A program made the position numbers and the translations under genes. A stretch of DNA of 64,000 nucleotides, from assembly GCF_007741515.1 (NCBI RefSeq), contig NZ_CP036263.1:3211178-3275177 (forward strand), read 5' to 3'. The DNA comes from Adhaeretor mobilis. Its GTDB lineage: Bacteria; Planctomycetota; Planctomycetia; Pirellulales; Lacipirellulaceae. The notes beneath the pieces are model-generated. The model had not been told where the DNA came from. It did no database searches and was given only the letters and a program-made list of their open reading frames with translations. This document shows, in pieces, positions 53,414 to 62,513 of the stretch; positions within the stretch are counted from its first letter, which is position 1, and the number at the start of each line of letters is the position of its first letter.

Positions 53414-54433
53414 TTAACTGGTTTGGGTTGACGATTTATTCGGTGCCCAGATTCGCGGCCGGACGACGTTCTTAACGAGGCCGAACTTCTCTAGCGTTTT
53501 GATGGTGATCCAAGTCACATCAAATTCCCACCACTTGTGGCCGTGAGCTGCTGCACGTTGGTCGGCGTGGTGGTTGTTGTGCCAGCCTTCGCCGTTGCTC
53601 CAGAGACCTACCAATATGTTGTTGCGGCTATTGTCGTCCGTATCATAGTTGCGATAGCCCCATACGTGAGTCACTGAGTTTACCGACCAAGTGATGTGCC
53701 ACGTGAGAACCGTCCGCACAAACACTCCCCACACTGCCAAGCTTGCACCGAACTGCACACCCGCCATAGCGGAACCGCCCGTCGGCCAACCGATGGCAAA
53801 ACCGGCGAGGAAGAAGGCAGCGATCGAAGCCAGATAGACCAACAACCAATTCTCGTTGCGTTCCAGCTTCAGATAGAACGGGTCGCGCAGCAAGTCGCGG
53901 GCGTAGCGTTCGTACTTAGTTAGATTTTTGAACTCTCGGTTGGTGAACATCAGCCAACCGCAGTGTCCCCAGAGAAAATTCACTAGCGGACTATGCGGAT
54001 CGGGCTGTTCGTCGGAATGCTTGTGATGAATGCGATGCATGGCCACCCAGCAGGCAGGCGTGTCCTGCAAAGTGCAGACGCCGAGGATTGCCAGCGAATG
54101 TTCAAACCATTTGGGTACTACTAGTCCCTGATGCGTAAGCAAGCGATGATAACAGAGGTTGATGCCGAGAGTACCGAATACGTAGAGCCCAAGTACCGCC
54201 AGCACAACACCTGTCCAGCTAAACAGCCAAGGCACAAACGCTAGGCAGGCAAGGACGTGGACCAGCGGAATGCCAATCGCATAGCGCCAGCGCACTTGGA
54301 TTGGATTCTTGGTAGTTTCGGGCCATTCCAAGTGGCGCTCGGCAGCGGAGGACGCACCTGCTGTAGCGGAATCTGTAGCAGAAGCAGCATCTACCAGTTG
54401 CTCGGAATCTTCGGGGAGAGTGTCGGTTGCCAT
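53414..54433 (-). CDS. Acyl-CoA/stearoyl-type fatty-acid desaturase
   Basis: 339 residues. Three histidine boxes of the membrane di-iron desaturases: HRLLTH, HRIHHKHSD, and HNNHHADQ. Hydrophobic segments (GIPLVHVLACLAFVPWLFSWTGVVLAVLGLYVFGTLGINL and LASIAAFFLAGFAIG) anchor it. It likely makes a delta-9-type double bond. The Ser/Ala-rich first 45 residues before the domain are atypical. Divergent from the RND gene. Confidence 0.92.
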   Translation of the reverse strand: MATDTLPEDSEQLVDAASATDSATAGASSAAERHLEWPETTKNPIQVRWRYAIGIPLVHVLACLAFVPWLFSWTGVVLAVLGLYVFGTLGINLCYHRLLTHQGLVVPKWFEHSLAILGVCTLQDTPACWVAMHRIHHKHSDEQPDPHSPLVNFLWGHCGWLMFTNREFKNLTKYERYARDLLRDPFYLKLERNENWLLVYLASIAAFFLAGFAIGWPTGGSAMAGVQFGASLAVWGVFVRTVLTWHITWSVNSVTHVWGYRNYDTDDNSRNNILVGLWSNGEGWHNNHHADQRAAAHGHKWWEFDVTWITIKTLEKFGLVKNVVRPRIWAPNKSSTQTS

Positions 54434-54651
54434 ATTTCTGTCGCTTTGGTTATTGCCGCAAATATGCCAGTTGATGCTGCAAAGTGTTGCCTGTTTCCGT
54501 CTAACGAGCTGGCCGAAGGCGGAGTATCATTGGTGCAACCATTATACTGGGCCGTGGCGGCTTGCCAAAGTGGCACACCACCTGGACCTTCCCAAACCTA
54601 CCGATAGGCACTCGCTCGCTGGGTATGACCGCCCGGTTTTGCTGGATTTTT

Positions 54652-57081
54652 ATGAACCAAGGCAGGGACGAGCCGCCGAAAACAGGGACGAAAACGCGGA
54701 ACTGGGCGTATTGGTTGGTTGCTCATCGCAAGGGCGTTCTTGCCGCCGTTCTGGCAATAACGGCTGTCTCTGCCGTCATTGCCGTGCGAATCGACTACGA
54801 TTTCACGCCTCAGGCGATCTTCTCTGGGGAAAACGAGCTGGTCGCCTACAGCGAGCAGGTAAAGGCAACTTTTGGCCACGCTGAGAACATTATCATTGTG
54901 GTTCTGCAAGCCACCAGCAAGGAGGACTGCTTGACGCCTGCAGCCCTGAAGTGGCAATTGCAGTTCGCAGATGACGCCGTAGGGCTTCCTGAAGTCGACC
55001 GTGTTGACTCCCTCGCCACGACGCGGCTGCCGAGACCTCGATTGTTCGGAGGCACAGGGTTGATGTTCGTTCCGGTGATTCGTGAAGGGACCATCAACCA
55101 TGAGGAAGCGCAGCTCGTGCGCGAGAAAGTCAATGATCAGCCATTGCTGGAAGGAACGCTGATTAGCCCAGACCGACGCTTCACGGCCTTGGTCTTGCAT
55201 CTCGATCCCAGACGCAAGGATATCGATCACGTCACAGCTGTGGTCTCCAAAGTAGAGCAGCTCACCGTGCAATCGAAGGTGCCAGCCGGCTTTCGCGCGT
55301 TCCTGGGCGGATTGCCAACCATGCGCGCAGCCATCGTCCAGGGATTGCAGCGCGACCAGATAACCATCATTCCGCTAGCGGCGTTGGTCTTTGCGTTAGT
55401 TCAAATTGTGCTGTTCCGAAGTTGGACTGGAGTCGTAGTGTCTGCGGCGGCAGTAGCAACTGGGCTCGCCTGGACCATGGCCGCTCTGGTTTTACTCGGG
55501 CAATCGCTAACAATTATTTCCAACGTTCTACCAATTCTGCTGATGATCGTCGGCGTGAGCAGTTGCGTTCACTTTCTCAACGAATACGCAGAGCAGCTCC
55601 AGCGAGGCTCTGTTACCTCAAAGACTTTTGCGACCGACGCCGCTGCACGCACAACGCAACGCATTACGTTGGCTTGCTTGCTAACGAGCCTCACAACCGC
55701 ATTGGGGTTCCTGAGCTTACTTGCCGCCCGTAGTCAGCTGCTGGGAGCACTGGGTTGGCAGGCAGCCATGGGGATTGGGCTATTCTTCATCGCCACGGTA
55801 CTGGTGTGTTCCGGTCTGATGCCTATCTATCGACCGACAAGGCAAGTCGCCCCAAGCGGCGGTCCGCCGAATTCCGCACATTCTCCTCTAGCGAGAGGGG
55901 CTTGGGCATTCGGCCGCTGGGCGATTGCTTGGCCGCGTCTTACGGTTAGTTGCGGTGTGGCGCTGTTGTTTATTGCTGGGCTCATTGGCCGGAATACGGA
56001 AATTAATTCCAACTTGCTGGAAACGTTCGACAAAAATCATCCCCAGACACAACAGATGCACTTGCTTGAAGAGCAACTCGGCGGCTTTGTGCCCATGGAG
56101 ATCATTCTCTCAAGCGACACTCAAAAGTGGTTTCTGACGGCTGACCATTGGCTTCGCCTCTGTGAACTTGAGATAAGAATCTCAACGCAGTCTGGGGTAA
56201 TTAACCTGCGTTCGCTGGTTGGCGTCATGCGGGAGGTCGATCGCCAACTGCCTGGTGGACGTCAATTGCCGAACCTCGTGGATGATCCGTCGAAACTTGA
56301 GAGACGGCTTGAGGAGTGCTATCAAGCACTCAAACAATCCTCGAAACATAATGCCACGCGATACTTCGTGACTGAGGACGATCGGCAACTCCGTATTCTC
56401 ATGAACCTACGCGACTTAGGGACGCAAGGCACGCTGGACTTGGCAGATTGGCTTGCAGTACTGCTTGAAGCAAAATTCCCGCCAACTGCAGCGTCTCGCA
56501 TCGAAACTCGCATCACGGGTGAATCCTACGTGGCTGCAGTAGCTCTCACTCAGTTCATTCGCGATTTACTCTTCTCCTTGCTTGGCGTTTCCGGGTTGAT
56601 CTTTATTGTGATTGGCTTAGTGCTGCGCTCACCACGTCTAGGACTCATTTCCATCCTACCTAATATCGCCCCGCTGGTGGTGACCCTCGGCTATCTGGGC
56701 ATTCGAGGTTACACGATTAGCATGAGTAACGTGATCGTATTTGCGATTAGCCTGGGAGTTGCCGTTGACGATACTATTCATTTCCTTGCCCGCTTTCGTC
56801 ACGAAATACAAGGCAAAGCCGATCTGACCGAATCGGATATCATTGCCGCCATCCGACGGACCTGCCTGGGCACTGGCCGAGCGGTGCTCATGACAACGAT
56901 CCTCATTGTTTGCGGCATGGCCATCCTGCTACTTTCTACCTTCGTTCCAACTCGTCGATTTGCTGAGTTGGCTGCCGTGACGATGCTCTCAGCTTTGCTG
57001 GGCGATCTGTTGCTGTTGCCGGCAATGCTAAAACTTTTCTGGCCAACCGGCAAAAGTGACCGAGCGAAGGCTGCCGCGTGA
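54652..57081 (+). CDS. RND/MMPL-family exporter
   Basis: About 809 residues from the ATG at 54652 (ATG at 54625 or an earlier TTG are alternatives). First membrane helix (GVLAAVLAITAVSAVIAVRI), a large loop, then five helices with an SSD-like core (IPLAALVFALVQIVLF, ILLMIVGVSSCVHFLNEYAE); the pattern repeats in the second half (FSLLGVSGLIFIVIGLVLRS, VIVFAISLGVAVDDTIHFLARFRHE), 12 helices in all. Substrate unknown; HpnN-like or lipid exporters belong here. It overlaps the transporter gene that follows by 4 bp (GTGA). Confidence 0.88.
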   Translation: MNQGRDEPPKTGTKTRNWAYWLVAHRKGVLAAVLAITAVSAVIAVRIDYDFTPQAIFSGENELVAYSEQVKATFGHAENIIIVVLQATSKEDCLTPAALKWQLQFADDAVGLPEVDRVDSLATTRLPRPRLFGGTGLMFVPVIREGTINHEEAQLVREKVNDQPLLEGTLISPDRRFTALVLHLDPRRKDIDHVTAVVSKVEQLTVQSKVPAGFRAFLGGLPTMRAAIVQGLQRDQITIIPLAALVFALVQIVLFRSWTGVVVSAAAVATGLAWTMAALVLLGQSLTIISNVLPILLMIVGVSSCVHFLNEYAEQLQRGSVTSKTFATDAAARTTQRITLACLLTSLTTALGFLSLLAARSQLLGALGWQAAMGIGLFFIATVLVCSGLMPIYRPTRQVAPSGGPPNSAHSPLARGAWAFGRWAIAWPRLTVSCGVALLFIAGLIGRNTEINSNLLETFDKNHPQTQQMHLLEEQLGGFVPMEIILSSDTQKWFLTADHWLRLCELEIRISTQSGVINLRSLVGVMREVDRQLPGGRQLPNLVDDPSKLERRLEECYQALKQSSKHNATRYFVTEDDRQLRILMNLRDLGTQGTLDLADWLAVLLEAKFPPTAASRIETRITGESYVAAVALTQFIRDLLFSLLGVSGLIFIVIGLVLRSPRLGLISILPNIAPLVVTLGYLGIRGYTISMSNVIVFAISLGVAVDDTIHFLARFRHEIQGKADLTESDIIAAIRRTCLGTGRAVLMTTILIVCGMAILLLSTFVPTRRFAELAAVTMLSALLGDLLLLPAMLKLFWPTGKSDRAKAAA

Positions 57082-58310
57082 AACTCTTCGACATCCATCG
57101 CGACGAAACGGCTCCGGTTGCTTGGAGTGCACTGTGGTTTTCTCTAGTGCTCGCGTCCTACTACGTGATTCGCCCGGTGCGCGAGACGTTTGCAGCGAAT
57201 CTCACGGGTGCTGAGAAGGCCACGCTCTTCACCGCTACCCTGGTGGTCATGCTACTGGTGACTCCACTGTATGGACTGATTGTCTCGCGCACTTCGCGGC
57301 GTTGGTTAGTTCCGTTGGTGTACGGGTTTTTCACGGCGAACCTATTGCTGTTTGCCGCGCTGAGCCGTAGTCCGACCCCGCCGTCAGAGATGCAGTGGCT
57401 TGGCAAGGTGTTCTTCGTCTGGGTGAGTGTGTTCAATCTATTTGTGGTAACACTTTTTTGGGGAAGCGTGGTTGATTTGTTCACTGCCGAACAAGGCAAG
57501 CGTTTGTTTGGAATCATTGCTGCCGCAGGAACGATCGGACAGATCGCGAGTTCTTGGTTCGTGAAGCTGGCTGTCGAACAACTCGGGACGGGTGGCCTGC
57601 TCATCGCTTCTGCTTTGATCCTAGTTACTGCAATTATTTGCTCGTTTCAATTACGGCGATTTCAGTCCCACTCGAATTCGGTTCCATCCTCTGAGCAGTT
57701 TCGCTGGTCTGCCGCTTGGGAGGGAGCGCTGGCAGTGGTTCGGACTCCTTTACTGTTGGGCGTTGCCCTGTTCATTATCGGTTCAAGCATCTGCGCAACG
57801 CTTGCCTACTTCCAGATGACGGAAATGGTGGGCCGCCAAATTGCCGACGAACAGGATCGCTCTGCTTGGTTCGCCCAACTCAACGAGTGGACTGGCTACG
57901 TGACACTACTGTTACAGTCAGCCGTTGTCTCATGGCTGTTGCGCCGGCTAGGCGTCGCGACGACACTTTCACTCGCCCCGCTGGTGCTGCTGATTGGGTT
58001 CACGACGCTCTATTTCTTGCCAACGCTAGCCGTCGTGTTCTACTTCCAAGTTGCCCTGCGCGGTTCGGCTTTCGGGTTTGCGAATCCATCATTGGAAACC
58101 CTCTACACTCGCGTTACTCCCGAGGAAAAGTATCGAGCAAAAGCCTTCATCGACACAGTCGGCAAACGTACCGGAGATGTCGCGGGCGGGCAGTTATTTC
58201 AAGTGCTAACGGTCCTGGGGCTCTCAGCAACTTTGATCTCTCTTGCTGCGCTGCCGTTAGCGTTTGGGGCGTTGGTGGTGGCGATCTTTCTCGGTGCCCG
58301 TAAGCGGTAA
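57078..58310 (+). CDS. ATP/ADP translocase-like (MFS-type) transporter
   Basis: 410 residues with about 12 membrane helices, GTG start. Diagnostic stretches: SYYVIRPVRETFAANL at the first helix, VFNLFVVTLFWGSVVDLFTAEQGKRLFGIIAAAGTIGQI, and ALRGSAFGFANPSLETLYTRVTPEEKYRAKAFIDTVGKRTGD. These match the bacterial transporters annotated as NTP/NDP exchangers or MFS relatives in diverse phyla; nucleotide transport itself is not shown. It is translationally coupled to the RND exporter. Confidence 0.82.
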   Translation: MKLFDIHRDETAPVAWSALWFSLVLASYYVIRPVRETFAANLTGAEKATLFTATLVVMLLVTPLYGLIVSRTSRRWLVPLVYGFFTANLLLFAALSRSPTPPSEMQWLGKVFFVWVSVFNLFVVTLFWGSVVDLFTAEQGKRLFGIIAAAGTIGQIASSWFVKLAVEQLGTGGLLIASALILVTAIICSFQLRRFQSHSNSVPSSEQFRWSAAWEGALAVVRTPLLLGVALFIIGSSICATLAYFQMTEMVGRQIADEQDRSAWFAQLNEWTGYVTLLLQSAVVSWLLRRLGVATTLSLAPLVLLIGFTTLYFLPTLAVVFYFQVALRGSAFGFANPSLETLYTRVTPEEKYRAKAFIDTVGKRTGDVAGGQLFQVLTVLGLSATLISLAALPLAFGALVVAIFLGARKR

Positions 58311-58680
58311 GCAATTGTCGCTGAATCAGTTGACGATGCGGCTAAGCCAGCAAGCGGCGGGGCTGATTGTCCCTTATGCTCTTGTTGAAATACGCGTTTC
58401 TACGAGCAAAAGTCAATGGCTCTGGTGAATACTCAGTCTGCTAACTCCTGATTGCAGAAAGAGTTGCGCAAACGCTAGTGCAGCATCGCGTGCGACTTTT
58501 GGCTAGCATGAGTAGTCGACAAGCAGCAATCTGCAGGGTCGGCTACCAGCGACTCGATCTGGACATTGTTGCAATGACATTCTACTTGTCTCTAGATTGG
58601 CTAACAGCAGCGATTCTTGGCCACGCTTGGTTGTCGTTTAGAACTGCTGGGAATTTGAATATCGGAGTACAATCCAACGC
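58311..58680. other. Intergenic region without recognised content
   Basis: 370 bp between the transporter and the LRR gene, both rightward. A short open frame (58478-58684) has no Shine-Dalgarno sequence, no motif and overlaps the LRR start; I do not regard it as a gene. No clear terminator or repeat is seen. Confidence 0.5.
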
Positions 58681-59904
58681 ATGACTGTGAGTTCCAATAA
58701 TCCACCCGCGGATTCTCGACCCCGCCGTCGATGGTTTCGCTTCTCGTTGCGTAGTTTGCTGATTGCAACCGTGGTAGTTTCGCTGTTCTTCGGTTTGATA
58801 GTCCGGCCCGCACTAGAGGAACGCGACGCCACCGAGGCGATTATTAGCAAGTGGGGAACCGTAGTCTATGATTGGCAAGTCCGAGCACGCGGGAGTGATT
58901 CGCATGCCAAACCTGAGCGACCTGGACCTGAGTGGCTACGCCGGTGGTTGGGCGCACACTGGTTCGAGCAAGTGGTCGAGGTACGGCTTAGCGGCGCCTC
59001 GTACAGTGATGACAAAGACCGATTTAAAGCCGGTTCTCACCTCAAGAAGCTCCCAGCACTCCGGTCACTGTCCGTCAATAGCTTTGACCTGACGGTTGAA
59101 GACTATCGCTTGCTCGGCAATTTCACTCGAATCGATGAATTGTGGCTGAACACGAATTATGAGACTCGTGTGCAGGATGCTGCTGAACTCGCGCGTAATA
59201 CGGGGCTTCGCAAGCTCCACATTCTCCGTGCAAAGGTTTCTCGAGAGGCACTGCTGGAGCTGACGAAACTGCCGAATCTAGAACGCCTGTCGATCTCCTG
59301 TAGTTCATACGATCCGCAAACCGGTGATATCCTGAAAGAGTTCCAACTTCAAGATGATGTCACCGAGGCACTCGTCCGCTTTTTCAGATTGAAATCGCTC
59401 AGCCTCTTTGGAACACAGATCACCAACGATGGGATGGCAGAGTTAAGCCGATTGACACAATTGGAGCATTTGACCGTCAGTAGCCCAGAAATCACAGGCG
59501 AATCATTCGAATACGTCGTCAAGCTCAAGAATTTGGAAAGTCTTGGAACATGGGCATGGGACCTCAAAAATGCTGATTTCAAGAAACTTCAAGCCTTGCC
59601 CAATCTCACTAGCCTTGATTTGCAAACCGAGATTTCCGCGGAGCAAGTCCCCGGGATCACTGATTTGAAAAGATTGGAAAAGCTGACACTCCGGGGGGAT
59701 GAAATCAACGACGAGTCGTTGCAGCACTTTTACAAGCTGCGTGGTTTGACTTGGCTCAATCTCAGTGATACTCGCGTAAAGAAGTACGGGGCAGCAGCGA
59801 AGGCACTGAAGAAAGCTTTTCCTAACTGCACCATTCGCCTACCCAAGACGAAAGAAGAAGAGGAAAGGAAACGCGCCTTTCGGAACTTGAAGTATGGCGG
59901 TTGA
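58681..59904 (+). CDS. Membrane-anchored leucine-rich repeat protein
   Basis: 407 residues. A basic N-terminus and RRRWFRFSLRSLLIATVVVSLFFGLIV form the anchor often seen in planctomycete proteins. From about residue 100 there are irregular LRRs (LPALRSLSVNSFDLTVEDYRLLGNFTRIDELWLNTN, LKSLSLFGTQITNDGMAELSRLTQLEHLTV, LRGLTWLNLSDTRVKKYG). The end is strongly basic. It probably mediates protein-protein contact on the periplasmic side. Confidence 0.85.
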   Translation: MTVSSNNPPADSRPRRRWFRFSLRSLLIATVVVSLFFGLIVRPALEERDATEAIISKWGTVVYDWQVRARGSDSHAKPERPGPEWLRRWLGAHWFEQVVEVRLSGASYSDDKDRFKAGSHLKKLPALRSLSVNSFDLTVEDYRLLGNFTRIDELWLNTNYETRVQDAAELARNTGLRKLHILRAKVSREALLELTKLPNLERLSISCSSYDPQTGDILKEFQLQDDVTEALVRFFRLKSLSLFGTQITNDGMAELSRLTQLEHLTVSSPEITGESFEYVVKLKNLESLGTWAWDLKNADFKKLQALPNLTSLDLQTEISAEQVPGITDLKRLEKLTLRGDEINDESLQHFYKLRGLTWLNLSDTRVKKYGAAAKALKKAFPNCTIRLPKTKEEEERKRAFRNLKYGG

Positions 59905-59942
59905 GGCAATATCTCGCCTGTCGAATGACCGCGTCCTTAGGC

Positions 59943-60950
59943 TTAGTCATTCACGCATGCAAGCAGCGCCAAGGCATACGCCGTCGCACAGCGGCTGACT
60001 TCGGGCCCCAGCATATTGCTCAGCGAAACGGTTTCCAAATCCCAGGGCAACGCTTCTATCACTTGCTCTAGGAGAAACTCGCCACTTCCGCTTAGCACGA
60101 CCTGCGCTGGCTGCTGGCCACTATGCCCCGTGACCTGTTTTACTGCCTTAACGATGCTTTTCACCTGAGCGTCGCGGACCAACTCAGCTGCTGCGAGCGC
60201 TTCACCGTAGCTCATGAGGCTGGTATCCGCACATACACTGCGGGCGACTCGTGCGTGGGCGTAGGATTTCGTTCGCGGGCGGCCATCCGCGGTATCGCAG
60301 TTCTGTAGATCCTCCGGCAATTGGTCGAGCAGTAGATACGCATCGGCAGTCGTGGCGAAGAATTCGGGCGCCAGTGGGGTGGGGCGACCGTTGAGTTGAA
60401 ACGCCTCAACGACTGCAAACAGTGGCGTGCGTTCAACGCCTGAGTAAACAAGTTCCCCGCTGGCAAGACGTTCAGGATCGGTCCTGCCTTGTGTTGCCGG
60501 TTTGCTGTTCGCAGTCGGAATGATGTCGCACGTGGTGGTGCCCAGGTCGATGAGTAAACCGCGCGGCGCGGACAAGTAACGTGCAGCCAACGCGGCTAAC
60601 GCATGCCAGTTGCTGGCTGCCGCGAGCAAGGGTTGCTCGATGGCAATAGGAGGTTCCACGACCCGGCCGTCAGTCAAATAGACGAGTACCTCCCGATGTG
60701 CTGCGGCTTCACGGATTGAGCCGACAATAGATTTCACGCCCTCGGCCTTCGTTTGGTAGCAATCGGCGAGTTCGCCGGTCATGGTGATTACAATTTGCTC
60801 CGCTGGCGGTGCTAATCCAATCATATTCGCCAACGCACCGGCAAGCTGCTCTGGCTGTTTCCAAAGCGGGAACGCGCGATGCTCAACATAGCCGTTGCCG
60901 TCGGCAGCCTTCAAGTTTGCACCACCGATATCGAATGCTAAGAGTGTCAT
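59943..60950 (-). CDS. MfnF-like H4MPT-linked C1-pathway protein (hydantoinase A fold)
   Basis: 335 residues. The N-terminus TLLAFDIGGANLKAADGNG, then TMTGELADCYQTKAEGVKSIV and GLLIDLGTTTCDIIPTANSKP, are those of the family that includes archaeal MfnF, which joins the furan and glutamyl-tyramine parts of methanofuran. Planctomycetes carry H4MPT-linked C1 genes, so a methanofuran-like cofactor is plausible. The ATP-grasp gene upstream on the same strand (61062-62078) fits the same pathway. ATG start. Confidence 0.85.
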   Translation of the reverse strand: MTLLAFDIGGANLKAADGNGYVEHRAFPLWKQPEQLAGALANMIGLAPPAEQIVITMTGELADCYQTKAEGVKSIVGSIREAAAHREVLVYLTDGRVVEPPIAIEQPLLAAASNWHALAALAARYLSAPRGLLIDLGTTTCDIIPTANSKPATQGRTDPERLASGELVYSGVERTPLFAVVEAFQLNGRPTPLAPEFFATTADAYLLLDQLPEDLQNCDTADGRPRTKSYAHARVARSVCADTSLMSYGEALAAAELVRDAQVKSIVKAVKQVTGHSGQQPAQVVLSGSGEFLLEQVIEALPWDLETVSLSNMLGPEVSRCATAYALALLACVND

Positions 60951-60974
60951 ATCTCGTGCTTGGAAGATTTGATT

Positions 60975-61042
60975 CCACGCAGAGGCGCGGAGGACGCTGA
61001 GTTAAAAACTGTATACTCTGCGATCTCCGCGCCTCTGCGTGG
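60975..61042. repeat. Perfect 18-bp inverted repeat between C1-pathway genes
   Basis: Arms CCACGCAGAGGCGCGGAG (60975-60992) and CTCCGCGCCTCTGCGTGG (61025-61042) are exact complements, spacer 32 nt. The inner flanks (ACGCTGAG / CTCTGCG) pair further with mismatches. This CACGCAGAG-type sequence recalls intergenic repeats found in diverse bacteria. It lies in the 111-bp gap between the MfnF-like and ATP-grasp genes. Confidence 0.75.
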
Positions 61043-61061
61043 GGCTCACTCACGTCGCCAG

Positions 61062-62078
61062 CTATGGTAACGTAATTTGCCCGTCAGCAGTAAATTCTAA
61101 AGGTATGCCTCGCGAAGTAGGCGTGATCGGACTACCGGTGGCGGCAGCGATCGCCATTCCGGCAAGATTCTCTTTAACCACAGCCCTGAGTCCGGCGTAG
61201 GAAGTTGTGACTCGAGGATTGACTTCGATGACGAAGTCCTCCGATCCATTAGTTGCTTCGCCGAGGATGAGATCGACTCCAATAAACCCACTAACAGGTG
61301 CTAGGGCAGAGAGGGCGCGGCTTGCAAGGTCGGTGGCCCGTTGCGCAAGTGCCTTAACAAGAATAAGTGAGCCGCCTAGATACTGAAACCGCCCGTCCGT
61401 CGAGAGTCGCTGCCAGCAGGGAGGTAGAGGAGTCTCCCCGCTCGGACCGCAGATGAAGAGTACACTTGCCGGGCGACCTAGTATGTACTGTTCTAAGCGG
61501 CGTGGCCAAGGGTGTGGGTCTGGCTGATCTAGCGCCCCTTCGACGCGAAGTGTGTGCTGTGAGCCGGCCCCGTCTACTGGTTTGAGAACTGCGGGGTATG
61601 GAAAGTCGTCGGGTAGGCGTTCTTCATCCCCCCGAACGAGTGTTGCCTGTGGTACGGGAACGGCATGGATCGCTAGTCGCTCTGCTGTTGCCCGTTTATC
61701 GGCGGTAAGATTAATGAACTCGAGCCCGGCGTTGAGCGAAATTGAACTGCCGCTTTGCAGGTGGGCAACAGTATTGTGTAGGTGACGATCAAATTCTGGC
61801 GCTATCGCCAATGTGTAGTCAGCCTTCTCCGCACAAGCCGCCAGTAGTTCGAACTGTTGGGCGCTAGAATGCACCTCAATGATCTCACAACCTGTGTAAG
61901 CTGGCTCGTCGAGCCGCAGATCACGCAGCACGGTGACGCGAGAGTCAGTGAGTTGCAGAAAGTCGGCAGCCAAAGCCGATGCCATAGCGGCACCTTCGGC
62001 GAGGAGGGAACTTGGTAGCCGCCCCGATTCCTCAACCAGCCCGCCGCCGGTGACCCATTCGTAGAGGAAAACATGCAT
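61062..62078 (-). CDS. ATP-grasp ligase, MfnD-like (tyramine/tyrosine-glutamate ligase)
   Basis: 338 residues. N-terminus MHVFLYEWVTGGG is typical of this ATP-grasp group. ATP-grasp features: FPYPAVLKPVDGAGSQHTL, VSGFIGVDLILGE and the Mg-binding FVIEVNPRVTTSYAGL. MfnD forms gamma-glutamyl-tyramine for methanofuran; pairing with an MfnF-like gene supports this role. It could instead be a related ligase. It is expressed leftward with the MfnF-like gene. Confidence 0.8.
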   Translation of the reverse strand: MHVFLYEWVTGGGLVEESGRLPSSLLAEGAAMASALAADFLQLTDSRVTVLRDLRLDEPAYTGCEIIEVHSSAQQFELLAACAEKADYTLAIAPEFDRHLHNTVAHLQSGSSISLNAGLEFINLTADKRATAERLAIHAVPVPQATLVRGDEERLPDDFPYPAVLKPVDGAGSQHTLRVEGALDQPDPHPWPRRLEQYILGRPASVLFICGPSGETPLPPCWQRLSTDGRFQYLGGSLILVKALAQRATDLASRALSALAPVSGFIGVDLILGEATNGSEDFVIEVNPRVTTSYAGLRAVVKENLAGMAIAAATGSPITPTSRGIPLEFTADGQITLP

Positions 62079-62100
62079 GAGTTGGCTGTGCTACCAAGTG

Positions 62101-62128
62101 TAAAACGCCACGGAGGACGTTCCCCTAC
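62101..62128 (-). repeat. Dispersed palindromic repeat, family 1, copy C
   Basis: On the minus strand it reads GTAGGGGAACGTCCTCCGTG then GCGTTTTA. Same core as copies at 2879-2910 and 62469-62501. It lies between the SufT-like and ATP-grasp genes. Confidence 0.65.
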
Positions 62129-62133
62129 AAAAT

Positions 62134-62451
62134 TTAGAAGATTCCTAATTGGTCTTTAGCATCTTCGGTCATGCGGTCGGGCGTCCAGGGTGGGTCCATG
62201 ACAAGTTTGACATCGACCTCACTGACCTCTTCCAGCTTGCCAACGAATTCCTTCGACTGGCCGAGCAGCTGCGGGCCGGCTGGGCAGGCGGGGCTAGTCA
62301 TGGTCATTTCGACCTGCACGTCAGACTTGCCGTCGTCCTTCTCGTCAATTTTCACCTCGTAAATGAGACCCAGATCGACAATATTCACGAACAACTCGGG
62401 GTCGATCACTTGCTTGAGCGCTTCGTAGACTTTTTCTTCAGCAACAGGCAT
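62134..62451 (-). CDS. SufT/MIP18-type iron-sulfur assembly factor
   Basis: About 105 residues from the ATG at 62451. EEKVYEALKQVIDPELFVNIVDLGLIYEVKI and VEMTMTSPACPAGP (with the conserved Cys) are the DUF59/MIP18 signature; the end is MDPPWTPDRMTEDAKDQLGIF, as in SufT-type proteins. It helps load iron-sulfur clusters. A GTG at 62517 would overlap the Rieske gene by 4 bp, but the extra 22 codons consist largely of a dispersed repeat. Confidence 0.85.
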   Translation of the reverse strand: MPVAEEKVYEALKQVIDPELFVNIVDLGLIYEVKIDEKDDGKSDVQVEMTMTSPACPAGPQLLGQSKEFVGKLEEVSEVDVKLVMDPPWTPDRMTEDAKDQLGIF

Positions 62452-62468
62452 GGGTAGACTCTCAATCC

Positions 62469-62501
62469 AGGGTTCCGGAACTCCACGGAGGGCGTTCCTA
62501 G
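62469..62501 (-). repeat. Dispersed palindromic repeat, family 1, copy B
   Basis: Minus-strand sequence GCTAGGAACGCCCTCCGTGG then AGTTCCGGAACCC; same core as copies at 2879-2910 and 62101-62128. It sits between the Rieske stop and the likely ATG of the SufT-like gene. Confidence 0.65.
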
Positions 62502-62513
62502 CAGTTTCAGGAC

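Noticed and set aside
58478..58684. 68-aa open frame before the LRR gene
   Set aside because: No ribosome-binding site, overlaps the LRR start and shows no similarity to a known family.
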